Assembly: GCA_951217055.1 (NCBI GenBank)
Contig: OX578284.1
Span: forward strand, 31,088,187-31,152,186
Source: Gerris lacustris
Lineage: Eukaryota; Arthropoda; Insecta; Hemiptera; Gerridae
Reading direction: 5' to 3'
DNA: 64,000 bases
Shown: positions 34,135-45,410 of the stretch, piece by piece
Position numbering within the stretch: the first letter of the stretch is position 1
Layout: every line of letters starts with the position of its first letter
Notes under the pieces: generated by a model
What the model saw: only the letters and a program-made list of their open reading frames with translations
What the model was told of the DNA's origin: nothing
Databases searched by the model: none
Program-made: the position numbers and the translations under genes

Positions 34135-34942
34135 ACCCGGTCATAAACGTTGCTTTATACCTGACAGGTGAACCTGTACAGGTTTACCTGTCAGGTATAC
34201 CTGCACTAGTGTAGCACACACTCACAGTAGGGTAAACAGTTCAGGTCTCAGTTGACTCAATATCTTCTACATGGGATACCAATATACTAATCTACTCGTG
34301 GTCAAAAATGAAGCAAGCGAAAAAAAAGAAATATTTTAGAAATCTCCCCTCCCCTTATTTCTTTACCCCCTTCCATAAATCAAAAAACCCTAATTACTAC
34401 TACGTATATTCCGACTACTTGAGGAGCATTTTTAAATGTCAATTTTCTCAAAATAGCCGAGGATATTGAAAAACCCTTTTACAAAAATTAATTATATCAT
34501 AAAAGGAAGCTAACTTCTGAATTTTAAGGTTCCAGTATAAGTGGTTCTGAAGATATCCGTATAATTCCGAACATTGAGAGTGAGAGAATCCTCCATGCAA
34601 AATTTCAACTCTCTAGCTATTATTGCCGTTCTAAAGATACTGTGATAGATGAGTCGGTGAGTGAGTGGTATTTTCCTTGGTATATACCTACAAATATAAA
34701 TTATAGATAGATAATAATTATATAATTCTTCTGCATAAGGTCAACCTAAACCCTAAACCTGCGATGGCGAGTCCCACTCACGCTCCGGTCTGCACACATA
34801 CTCAGGTAGAAAGAATCGAATTTTTATTCTTCTCAGGTCAACTGTACAGGTCAGAATACCTGTGCAGGTATGTCATAACTTGATTGCACACACGCTCCGG
34901 TTGAACTGTCAGGTATACCACAACGTGTATAGCCGGCTTTAT
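34135..34942. mobile_element. Non-autonomous DNA element with CAGGTA palindromes
   Basis: The ends are imperfect inverted repeats: left 'cccggtcataaacgttg', and right, read on the other strand, 'gccggctatacacgttg', each followed by 'tatacctgacag'. Just inside the left end is a 42-bp near-palindrome (about 34159-34200) built of CCTGACAGGT, CCTGTACAGG and ACCTGTCAGG. The right side has similar CAGGT pieces at 34837-34870. A Helitron-like repeat fragment lies inverted in the middle (about 34568-34725). No transposase was found. Confidence 0.6.
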
Positions 34943-34994
34943 AGAAAGGTTTAACGCAGTCTCCGTTGAGATAATTTTACTTGCATCTGCCCCT

Positions 34995-34996
<2 letters not shown>

Positions 34997-35025
<29 letters not shown>
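34997..35025. repeat. Poly(A) run
   Basis: About 28 A residues, followed by further A-rich sequence to 35043; it may be a retroposon tail. Confidence 0.9.
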
Positions 35026-35027
<2 letters not shown>

Positions 35028-35402
35028 ATAAATAAAAAAAAATGTATATATATAAATATAAATAGATAGTTGGTACAGTTAAGGTCAAAGCTAGAACGCC
35101 ACTACGATTTAATTGAATAAAGTAGTAGAAGAGGGATATTTCAATAAGGATATATTTATAGTGATGTTTATTTATTGGAAAATTGAATTCTTTGAGGTAT
35201 TATGTTAACCCAGGAGATAAAAACTAAGATTTTAAAGCAACCCCGAAATAAATCGGTTTAGTAGAAGTAGCTTTGTTGTCTATAAAGGAATTCCTCTGAA
35301 AAACATCTAATAAATAACAAACATATTTAAAATACTTTCACAATGTACGATAGATATTAACATCAGAGAGCAAAATCACAAAGATTCAGTAGAAGTATAG
35401 GA

Positions 35403-35711
35403 TCGATGTGATGTAATCAAGGATTATAAAATTGCCTAATAAAGCTCGTGAAAATTTCCCTTTAGAAACCTACATTGTTACTTGTGACTATGGGATATGA
35501 AAAAAAAATCAGTCTAATACAACCCGTATACCGTATACTTAACTTTCTCTTATACGATTTGGACTTAAGAGACTTTAAAACGTGCGAATCACTAAAAATC
35601 GAATTTTTATGTCATCACAATACTTTCTCTCTATGTATACTAAGTGCCAAGTGCATATATAAGAAAGGAAGAAATAATATTTTCTGTAGTGTTATCACAA
35701 TCAGAAGGTAA
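35403..35711 (+). pseudogene. Coding-like segment, unknown protein
   Basis: An open run from about 35412 ends at a TGA next to an eight-A run (35499-35506). The neighbouring frame is open across that point from 35475 to 35708 (78 codons), as if an indel in the A run broke one frame. It ends 'AGAAGGTAAA', which could also be an exon-donor junction. No family was recognised. Confidence 0.25.
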
Positions 35712-36450
35712 AAACAAATGATTTAAGTCAATCCCGATGGTAATTAGGTTAAGTGGAAGAAGGTGTGACCTGTAGTGGATTTCCTCTAAAAGATAGGTAT
35801 TAAAGGAATTGAACGTGTGATGTTGTTTTAGTTACAAAAAGGCATTCACTTGATTTGAAATACCTTAACACACCATTCTCCTTTCTCCTACGATATAAAA
35901 CGTCTTAATTTTAATAGTTTTTACCGACAGAAATAACATAGATAAGGACGAGATGTTATGATGATCAGGGGATAAATCAAAGCTTTTATCAAACAAACTT
36001 TAAAAAAAAATTGGCCAATTAGATAATACATTTGAAAAATGTAAACTGTGAAAAAAAAGTAAAAAAAAGAAAGTAAAACTAAGTTAAAGTATTAATACAA
36101 ATAATATATAGTGAAATAGTATTGCCTTTATGTAAACAAGGCATTTATTTCATAATAAAATCACCCTAATTCTTTTTTAAACCTATCTATGAGATTATTT
36201 AATCAATAAAATAAAATAAATATTAAAAATGTCGACTTAACTATGGCAGTAAGAACGTAACTTTGAAAACAAATCCAAAAATATCGCTCGAGTAAAAGTA
36301 AGTGTGTTCTACAAAAAATAAAATATTCATATTTATTTATATTAATAAATATTATTTTATTTTCGCGATTGAATTTAAATTACTTAATAACAAAACGAAA
36401 TTAATTAAAATAGAGGATAAGCACCAAAGAAATCCGTGCAAGTAAGTTAA
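35712..36450. other. AT-rich stretch, nothing recognised
   Basis: No gene or repeat was seen. Confidence 0.4.
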
Positions 36451-36833
36451 TTTGGGGCCTGGGTAGCCCGGAGTAGAGAGCGCTTGGCTTTCGATCAGGC
36501 AAGTAAAACAGCATCGGGCGTGGTCAGTAAGACGGGGGTGTCCACTTGACCTTGAGATCTGGATTCAATTCCTAGACCAGGCGGCCCTCCGCTCAATTTT
36601 CACCCAGCATGGTTTAAATTAATGGGTAGCTTCTCGAAAGAGTAGCGCCACCAGGTTTCGGCCTGGAAACCATGAAATACACTCTCATTTCGAGTCACAT
36701 CGAAAGAGATTCATGGTTAACGACCAGACACTTCACTCAATTGTGAAGAAGTTAGGTTCCTAACCCGGGTTTGTTTAATGGGCCCACCTAAGTGGCCTGC
36801 GTCTTAGGGAGTAAAAGCCCCCCGGAAGAAAAA
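36451..36833 (+). mobile_element. tRNA-derived SINE with 5S-like insert and perfect 7-bp target duplication
   Basis: A 383-bp element flanked by AAGTTAA on both sides (36444-36450 and 36834-36840). The head has an A-box-like 'gtagcccggagtagagagcgc' (tRNA D-arm type, 36463-36483) and a B-box-like 'ggattcaattcc' (36561-36572). Between them, about 36509-36537, is 'cagcatcgggcgtggtcagt', close to the 5S rRNA internal control region. The tail is A-rich (GAAGAAAAAA). The 3' part 'gggcccacctaagtggcctg' recurs inverted near 62560. Confidence 0.8.
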
Positions 36834-36840
36834 AAGTTAA

Positions 36841-37439
36841 GTTTTATGGTTAACGTTTTCTATGTGCCATACAAGAAAATATTCAAAGGAAACTTAAGAA
36901 CTCATTAAAAACTATAATGAAACAGGTATTGTGGTAACAATTTAACAAAGTATAAAAGTGAAAAACTTTGGGACCTATTATATAATTCAAAACATTACTT
37001 AAAGAGTCAAGTCAGTATAATATTATATATAAAAACTAACTAATTATAAAAAAATAAGTCTTGTTAAATATCTATAATATGATATTTCATTCATATGAAA
37101 TCAAAATGATTTGATATATTCTTAAATTATTCTTAATTAAATTTAACAATTCTATATAGTTTTTTTTAAATTTATTTTATTCAAAATAACTCAATATATT
37201 ATCATATAGTAATATTTTTTGTTAAATATACCAGGGTTTGTTTACATTAAACCAATGATAAAATCTAAATCTTTGTTTAGATTTAAAAATTTTAATAGCG
37301 TTATATATTTATGATTTATCTTAAATTTTAAATAATTATACATTAATAGAATCAATTTTAATTAAATCTTTAATTATATTAAAGCTTTCTAATTTATATT
37401 TTATTTAAATTATATACAAAAGTTTTTATTTTTTTATAG
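36841..37439. other. AT-rich stretch, nothing recognised
   Basis: Possible intron if 37440-37553 is an exon. Confidence 0.35.
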
Positions 37440-37553
37440 GGTGGCATTATTTGAACAAGCTGATCTAAGAAAAGAAAGTTCTAAATTTTTTCTTCTTCAG
37501 TCCCTGGCGGCCATATTGGAAACATCTTTTAGCCGATGTCGTCTAAAAACCAG
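37440..37553 (+). CDS. Possible internal exon, unknown gene
   Basis: A stretch with a good pyrimidine-rich acceptor (TTTTTTATAG before 37440) and a donor (CAG followed by GTAAAA at 37554). It encodes 37 codons including 'SSKFFLLQSLAAILETSF', is less AT-rich than its surroundings and free of stops in that frame. It could splice to 41702 (acceptor TTTAG), giving 13 more codons with a Cys-rich end and a TAG at 41742-41744. No homolog was recalled, so this is a weak candidate. Confidence 0.3.
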
Positions 37554-38311
37554 GTAAAATAATATATTCCTATAATATAATTAATATATTTTGTTAGAAA
37601 AAGGTTCGAGTAACATAATTAGTCAATATAAAAGTTTTATAGCTTGAAAATTGTATTTCGATCGTAAAACAACGAATTTCCCGGCGTCATATTTCCGCTT
37701 GAAGTTTCTCCATTTCCCTTTTCTATTTTCATCAAAATGTTGATCCAAGATAAACAATTGATTGAATCTATATTACATCTATATATATATGCAAGTATTC
37801 GAAAGTTTAGCTTTATTTTTATGGTATAAATATTAAATTTAATTAAAAATGGTTTTTGAATTGGTATGAAAACTTAAAAACGGTAAAAGTGACACAATTT
37901 TTACAATATATTTGTGATAAACGATAATTACTTGACTTTTAAATAATGTATTACCTATGTTAAAGGATCATACATTAGATTAGATCTTATATTTCCTTCG
38001 TAACTAAAACTTTTGGTAATTCCTAAAACTGATAATTTCGGACACTGACTTGCCATTAAAAAGTCTATATTATGCATTGATTGTTTTACCCATAATGCAT
38101 CTGTTTATTTTATTTTCAATTATTTAAGACAAAACCAATCAATACTAAACTTTTCTTCCTTTCTAAAACAAGATGTATATTTTTTTTTTCTTTCTTGAAC
38201 TCTAACCTCATTTTAAACAAAATGTGGCTTGGAATTTGTTATTATAGCATTTCTAGGAAATTTATATTAATTTTATTCCTTAAGTGATATTTGAATATAA
38301 ATAAGCTGTTG
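37554..38311. other. AT-rich stretch, nothing recognised
   Basis: No convincing features. Confidence 0.35.
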
Positions 38312-38790
38312 TCTATATCTATACATCTATACATATGTATAAAAGTCAACTTATGTGTGTGTGTGTGTATAATATATGTTTGTTTTTATACAAATCTACA
38401 GTTTTAGTCCGATCTCGATGACAATTGGCACTCTTGCCTTTCAAAGAAAGAGGAAAATCAAGGTCTACATGAATTTTCGAAATCTAAATTTTGGTACACA
38501 GGGGTACGGGGTACAAGTAATGAATACCCTTCGTGATGCATATCGTTGAAAAGCTCTTTAAGAGTACAGTAATTGTTGTTATGTACACTTTTGTCATATT
38601 TTCATTTAGGAGGGGGGTAAATTTGGGATATTTCCAAATTATCTAAAGAGGAGGGAGTATAGAAATAAGTGGGAAGGATAGAATCTAGATATTCTCGCAA
38701 AGTATAATAATTTAAATGTTTCTTGATGGTAGTTTATAAACTTATCAAATTAAACTAACACTCCGTAGCGAAGCACGGGTATCCAGCTGG
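38312..38790 (+). mobile_element. Non-autonomous Helitron-like element
   Basis: The 5' end starts TCTATATC with 'tataaaagtcaacttatgtg' just inside and a (TG)n run, as in many insect Helitrons. The 3' end is 'gtagcgaagcacgggtatcc' followed by AGCTGG; the CGAAGCACGGG hairpin region a few bases before a CTRR-like end is the usual Helitron 3' signature, here CTGG. There is no target duplication, as expected, and no Rep/helicase. The 3' terminal bases differ from the consensus CTAG or CTRR, so the border is approximate. Confidence 0.65.
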
Positions 38791-39039
38791 TATGTATATA
38801 AGAATTGAAAATGATTATTTTTTTCTTTCAAATAATTACTCCGTGATGCAACAGTCCGTGGAGGGCCTAGGGCCTAGGCCTATTAAAGGGCTTATAATAC
38901 AATTATATATGTAGGTATATAGAGGACACGGGGCTAGTTTGTCGCTTTATCAGCTGCGTATACACGTTACAATTGAGAAATGCAACCTAATCGCAACCTG
39001 TTCGCGTAATGGCGATTTTAGGTGAATACGGAGTGTGTT

Positions 39040-39150
39040 TATTTACTCCAGGAAAGGGCCTCTTGCTGGATTCAGGAATTGAACCCGGAACTCCTGCGTG
39101 AAAAAGCGAACGTGGTAGCATTGAGCTACAAGGGATTCCTGTTTTTAAGT
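39040..39150 (-). mobile_element. tRNA-like SINE head or tRNA pseudogene
   Basis: Read on the minus strand it has a D-arm-like 'tagctcaatgctaccacg' and a T-arm-like 'ccgggttcaattcctg' at about tRNA spacing. The acceptor stem does not pair well, so it is not called a functional tRNA. A tail was not identified. Confidence 0.5.
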
Positions 39151-42100
39151 AATAGTGCCAAAATCATTTTTTTTTTACTAACTATGCAAACATATATTGT
39201 GTAGTAAAACGCAAAAGTTCAAAATACAAACCTTATGGTTGACATATACAGCTAAAGGTTATATGTATATATTCTTCTTTGTTTCGAAACAAACTTAAAA
39301 GTTTTACAAGAATAATGATTAGGCTACGTATCTAAAACAATTCATTTACCAATTTGGCCTTTCTTTTATCTTTTGGGGAATATGAACTAGCTAAGAAGTG
39401 TGTCAGTTGATGTTAGAATCTTAGTTTCAGAGGGAAGCACATTAGGGTGCCATCGAGAGAAGTTGTTTCGAACCTAGTCAATTTTATCTACTTTTTATTT
39501 TCTTGGTATGAAATGATGTTTAGTGTGCTAAACGTGTATCCTATTTATTTTTTTTATTTGAATACAAATCACATCAATTCGATGTCATAGTTTATGAAAC
39601 CAAAGATGTTTTGGTAATAACTGTCTCATTTATACTTGTCTTTTAAACTAATAATGTTTGTGTCACAAGTGTTTTTATTTTCTCGTGTATGATGTATAAA
39701 TAAAAAGATAGTTTTGTGAATGCTAAAACCGAAAATAGTTTGATATTTTTGTGGATTTAACAGAAAGTTTTTCTGTTAATTTAATTGGACATTTTATTAA
39801 AATTAAAATGTTTCTTAAGATATCAATGGGGGTGTGTTTCTGTAACATTTTCCAATATAATGTCCTCAAAGGATAAAAAATATAATCATAGACAATTTTT
39901 AAGGACCCCAAAAATAAATTAATTTGTAAGATTATTAAATATTGTAATTATTTCCTCAGTGTTACAATTATTTATTATAAAATTATTTCCTCAGACATGA
40001 ACTATGAAATGTTAAAGACATACCTAACCGAAAATTCAGTTATATAAGGCCCTTTCCCAGTTACGGGTGAGGCCCTATTTTTTATATTTCGATAATATTT
40101 TTGCCAACTTAAAATAGAAATATATTAGATTTAAATCAAATTATAATTATTATTTACTACGGGAAACAGACAGTGAAAAATACACTCCCGCGCCGGGTTT
40201 TCCGTAGTATGAAAACTACCAAAAACTACTCTGAGTATACCCATTTTTAGTGTCAGTACGCAAAACCAAGGTTCCTTATAATTTCCTGCATTTGTCTGTC
40301 TGGAGGCCATGGCCGAAGGAATGGTATATACTAACGTAGATATACTCCAGCTATACGTCATTACTGGTACTGGTCCTCGAATCATACTTATTGTAAAAAT
40401 GTAAAGATATCTAATGCATAATATACCTGTGAATCTTGAATCAAAAAACGTATTCCACTATTAAAAAGTTTATTCAGTGTCTACAAAAATATAATTTACT
40501 AGGCAGCTTACTACCGAACATTATGTGGATTATGTTAATAGTATAAACCAGCGGTCTCCAATCCTTTTGATTAAATGTCCGGATCTAGATAAGATGGTCC
40601 ATAGCGGGCCAGATTAACTAAGCAACATTCAGCTATCGGACTTCACAATGGAAAAAATATAGATAAAAAGCTGATAAATTATATCCATTTCCACCAAAAA
40701 AAACTTATATACAACTCTTGCTGATCTTTTTTAATGTTTGAAATTGCACTTGATTATGGAGAACTTATAACTTCACATTGTTTAGGTTCATTTGCCGGCA
40801 TCGCAGATAATAGTTTTTATACTATTAATCGTAACTTCTTCATTATGCCCTAGGTCTGTGAATGTATATTCTCTAGTATTAGTAAAGTAAAAAAAGTCCA
40901 ATTAACTGTAAAATAGATTAAAAATGGAATGCTACTTACGTTCTCACAATATGTTTATTTATGAACTGGCTATTTAGTGCCACCTGAAATATAAAATAAA
41001 AATGTTTACTATCATGTCTTACAGCCTACATAATATAATTCCTCTATACAACAAATCATTTTATCAAAATTACTTTTTCTAATTAGTTTATTGATTCTTT
41101 TTGTACACATATCTGCCCCTCCCTCAGCCTCTAACTTTTTCTTTTTATAAAAATATGTTTCTAGATAAGTGTACAATTTTTTTTAAAAATTGTATTTTAT
41201 TTTTTGTTACAATTTTCATTATATAGTGTTTTATAGTTATCTATATTTACTCACCTTCTCGACTTGATCATCATCATCAATGTGAAATATATGTCTCACC
41301 TCTCTGGGATTTGAACTTACCAGATGTCGATGTTTACGGGATGAAATACATTGCATAAGTTCAAAATAGAAACCTAATGATTTATATAAACAGCTAAGGT
41401 GCATATGTATATATTATTCTTTGTTTAGAAACAAGCTTAAAAGTTTTACAACACTAATGAAATTTAATTATGATTTAGTTCTTAATTAAAATTCGTATTT
41501 TTTAATCTTGATTAGTACTTTTTTTAAATATACAATTGCTCTAAATATTGCTGCAGGACACAATATGATTATACCAAAGTTAAGTCAAAGAGGTATTAAG
41601 AAAGAATTAAAACCGAAATTAATTTTCTCACGAAGTTAAATAAATTAATTGTATTGTTTCTTTAATATAAACTCTGTTTTTTTTTTTTTTTATTAATTTA
41701 GGTTGTGCAGTGAAGACATTTCCTCCTGCTTCTGCTGCTCTTAGGATTAGAATCTTCAGGGATATTCAGCCACGAGATGTTGACTTGAAGAAAGAATAAA
41801 ATCAACAGGTCATCGACGATTTATGATACAAGTATTCTACTGAGGACACCCAAAGACAGCCCTAATCTACAAGAAACGTTTCGCGGTATCACTAAGAAAA
41901 ACATCACTAGATTCAAAGTGAGTAGACAGAGACAGTCATTATATTTATTTGATTTTTAAATATTTTTCTAGAGCTTTAATATTCTATTTTCTATTTGTAT
42001 AATACCTTTTATTAAAACCGTCGTTTGACGTTAGTTATTGTGTAGGACCAAGGTCGTTAGTCAAGCAGGATCGCGCCAATTCTCAATGAACGAAGAATTT

Positions 42101-42553
42101 AAGAGATTTAAACATTCTTTTTCCTTCCTCATCCAAAACCATCTCAGGTAGTAAGGATAGATTAGTTGACACTCATTTACTTGGTTACCCGTTACCCATC
42201 CTAGATTGATTTAAAGTGTTGATATTCCATTGCCTTAATAGTGGATTAGACTGTCACATTATGTCCTTCGTATAATGAAGTGTGATGCTCCTTATCTCCA
42301 CATACTTTGGACTAAATATACACTTTGTCTTAATAGTTATTTAGACAAAGGAATTCCTTATAAATGGTAAAACTAAATAGGGTGGGTCACTAAGTAAATG
42401 AATACCCATTGTTTTGTTCTTAAATTCAACGACTATAATATATTTATAATACATTAAGTTTCATTTAAAAATCACTGTTAAATTATAAGCGTGGTTAAAG
42501 AATATATTACTTAAAGATTTACCAATGCAAATAAAATAAAAACAAAAAACATA
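39151..42553. other. Mostly AT-rich; one hAT-like end at 40551-40640
   Basis: 'cagcggtctccaatccttttg' followed by 'gcgggccagatt' (40551-40615) is a typical left end of a hAT element, but no matching right end was found. 41295-41320 has 'gggatttgaacttaccag', a B-box-like scrap read on the minus strand. 41702-41744 is the possible second exon described at 37440. Nothing else was recognised. Confidence 0.4.
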
Positions 42554-43176
42554 TTTTACTTTCTCATATAAAGAGAAAGTATTGTGATGGCGCGAAAATT
42601 TGATTTCTAGATTTTGATGGATTTACACGTTTTGAGGTCCCCTGAGTCCAAAAAAGTGGTTTTAAAAAAATGTCTGTCCGTCGTCTGTCGTCTGTCGTCT
42701 ATCTGTGCAGACGCCTGGAGCCTAAACTACTGGGCCGATTTTGACGAAATTTGGCATACATGTTCAGAAAAATCATACCCCGAGGCGAAATCGAGAAATG
42801 AATTTCAGCTCCAAATTTAGGGGCGCTACCCCCCAAAAACTCTGAAAAAACGTGAAAAAAAATATTTCTTGAAAACGGTTCCGACGATTTTGATTAAAAA
42901 ACTCTAAAATGTAGTCCATTTAAATACGGATCCAACGATATATGCAGTTTTTCCGGGAAAAATCTTGTTCCTGAGAAAATAGCTTAAAACGTGGAGGGAG
43001 AGATCCCGGGTTCGATTCCCCGCCCTGGAAAAGTTATTTTCATGGTTAATTTTTATATAATTTTTAATAATAATTAAAATTACTTACAAAAACTAATAAA
43101 TGGAAAACATTGGCTAAGTAATTATGAACTTGTATATGAGAAAGTTTGTCTGAGTTGTCTCGGACCGATTTTTTAC
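42554..43176 (+). repeat. Repeat family A, best-preserved copy
   Basis: It starts with the hairpin ACTTTCTC-atataaa-GAGAAAGT (42558-42580), then 'gaggtcccctgagtccaaaa', a run of CGTCTGTC repeats (42676-42705), the box 'gccgattttgacgaaatttg', a tRNA T-arm-like 'cccgggttcgattccccgcc' (43006-43025) and the end 'gtctgagttgtctcggaccg'. A diverged second copy starts near 43230. The non-coding layout is shared with families B, C and D. Confidence 0.8.
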
Positions 43177-43229
43177 TGTTAATGTCTAACACGATTACAC
43201 ACAAAAGTGCATCTTGCATATATATAATA

Positions 43230-43720
43230 ATATTTGACTTCTCATACTCGAAATAAAAATAATGCGAAAGTATCGCGTGATGACACTCTATTCTGATTTT
43301 TATGTTTATGGATTTATACGTTTTAAGTAATTTAAACCTAAAAAGTTAATTTTTAAAAATGTCTGTCTGTGGTATACATACAACAAGACCAGTGTTGTTT
43401 ATTGTCTGTTTATACGAAAATTACTGAACTAATTAAAATTAAATTTGACATGCAAGTTCGCGAAATAAATATGAACTTTACATTAGTGTGATGTTTCTGA
43501 AAAAAACAACAAAAAAAAACGGTATATATAATTTAAGTAAATTCCAATATCATTAGAAGTTTTTCATTAGAAGTTTACGTTTACGCGAGCGTTGCGTGCG
43601 AACGCTTGGGCGGATAACGTTGTCCATCATGTACTGCACAATGATAAAATGAACATGTGTGCCAAATTTCAACTAAATTGGTCATCTTTTACTCAAGTTA
43701 TCATCATCGGTAGATTTCGT
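43230..43720. repeat. Diverged family A start joined to an inverted family C/D fragment
   Basis: 43230-43380 resembles the first 150 bp of family A. 43575-43720 holds 'cggataacgttgtccatca' and 'gtgtgccaaatttcaac', inverted relative to the internal part of the 53865 copy. Confidence 0.55.
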
Positions 43721-44041
43721 GACGGTTGGTTTTGTGGCGGTCGTTTTTTTCGAACTCACTCCCGGGCTTCAGACGCTGGAACGTGCCATAAGGTACTTCG
43801 TTCCAATAAAAAATAAATCTTAATAGTGGTTCCGAATACTAACTTAACTCCCTTAAATAGATTTATCTTCCTTGACTGATTGAACTCTATAATTAATTTT
43901 ACTCTGTTATAGGTATTACAACTGTATAATAAGGAAGCCCAAGAATATTCAATATAATTAATTTGTAAGTTGTTTTTTTTATTTTTAGTCTGTCTTGACA
44001 TAGCCAGTCTATTTATTATTTAACATATTGTTAGTTTTTAG

Positions 44042-44400
44042 TTCTGACATAAACGATCTGCTGATTATTTAATTTTGTAATAAACAGCCTAGAGATTACT
44101 TTATATTGATTTTTTCGTACATGGTCTTGAAATTATTAATTTATGCTATTACTTGGTATGGACAAAAACGGTCTAGTGATAAGTTAATAGTGACTATTGA
44201 TCCTGACATAAACGATCTACTGTTTATTTAATTTTGTAATAAACAGCCTAGAGATTACTTTATTGATACTTGATATTTTCGTACATGGTCTTGAGATTAT
44301 TAATGTATGCTATTTCTTGGTATTGACACAAACGGTCTAGTGATTAGTTAATGTTATTATTCAGTCTTGTAGTAAGCTGCCTAGAGGTTATTGTTGAAAA
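44042..44400. repeat. 160-bp tandem duplication plus partial third unit
   Basis: 44042-44200 and 44201-44360 are about 85-90% alike; both contain 'gacataaacgatct', 'aataaacagcctagagatta' and 'cgtacatggtcttga'. A worn third unit begins at 44361 ('taagctgcctagag'). 43800-44041 before it has no recognised feature. Confidence 0.85.
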
Positions 44401-44890
44401 ACTAATTATAAGAATAACGTAGGTACGCACCGTAACGAGTTTGAAGCCGGAATGAAGAGCCGGGTGAGGAACCCAGGTTTGGTTAAAGATGAAGATCAGT
44501 TAAAAAGTGTTGTCCCTATGTATTGCGGGTTTACATATTGATAAATTTTAACAGTTATTTTACATTGATACTTAATCTTTTCGTGCGCGCTGTACTGATT
44601 ATTTATATGCTGATAATTATTGGTCTTGTCCTAAAAAGTCTACTGATTATTTAATGCTGTTAGTAATCATTTAATATTAGTTCTTTTAAGATTTTAGTAT
44701 TAAGTATATCAATTTAATTTGGAATAATAAAATATGTTCTTCAAATTCACTTGGTATTATTTGTTTATTTGATTTATACATTTATTATTTTTATATTTTC
44801 TAAATAGAAATCTTCAATTACCCGGGTAAATGTTAAAATCCTAGCTCATCTGTTTGATAAGAGGGTTCCTTTCAATTTTAATTTTTTTTT
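44401..44890. other. AT-rich stretch, nothing recognised
   Basis: No gene was seen. Confidence 0.35.
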
Positions 44891-44899
44891 AATTTTCTG

Positions 44900-45410
44900 A
44901 TATTTTTCTATTTTCTTGATCATGTACTATTATTTTTTCTATTTAATTTGTCACACATGTTTCTTCCATTTAATTGCAATCTTCTGTTTGTTTGTCTTGT
45001 GGGAACTCTCAATCTACATAGTTTTGTAGTTTTGTGTGTTAGATCGCTGCAAATATCACCAGTGGTTTTTATCTCGCAGCAGTTCCATTGTTTTACTTTC
45101 ATTTTAACTTGTATATTAGATCTAAATAACTTCCTGTAGGGAGTAAGCCCTCCATCCTAATCCGACCCTTCATTTTATCTCCTTGGTAACGAGTCGTCCT
45201 TTGTTAGCATCTGTCCTAAGTGGATGAACTCTTCTACTTTTTCTACCCTCGTTCCTCTCTCGCTGTTATTTCTGTTTTTTATCTTATCATACATTACCCG
45301 GGTTTTACCATTATGACATATTCTTGTTTCTACGATTTATTCTTTAAGCATTTTCATAGTTTGTTATTACTAATTATATTAATTATTACTCTGGTCATCT
45401 GAATTGCATA
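44900..45410 (-). pseudogene. Decayed non-LTR reverse transcriptase fragment
   Basis: On the minus strand the sequence encodes 'ERGTRVEKVEEFIHLGQML' (from about 45300 down to 45210), the 'VEEFxYLG' block that follows the catalytic site in LINE reverse transcriptases. Next, with frameshifts, come an RR-IG-A-W-like block and a 'TKLCRLRVPTRQTNRR' piece that fits the later 'KLRVTQRxMER' motif. It is heavily mutated and lacks both the catalytic YADD part and the 3' end. It is a different copy from the LINE at 4508, with more decay. Confidence 0.6.

Noticed and set aside
39040..39150. Functional tRNA gene on the minus strand
   Set aside because: D- and T-arm-like parts are present, but the acceptor stem does not pair, so it is annotated as a SINE head or pseudogene.
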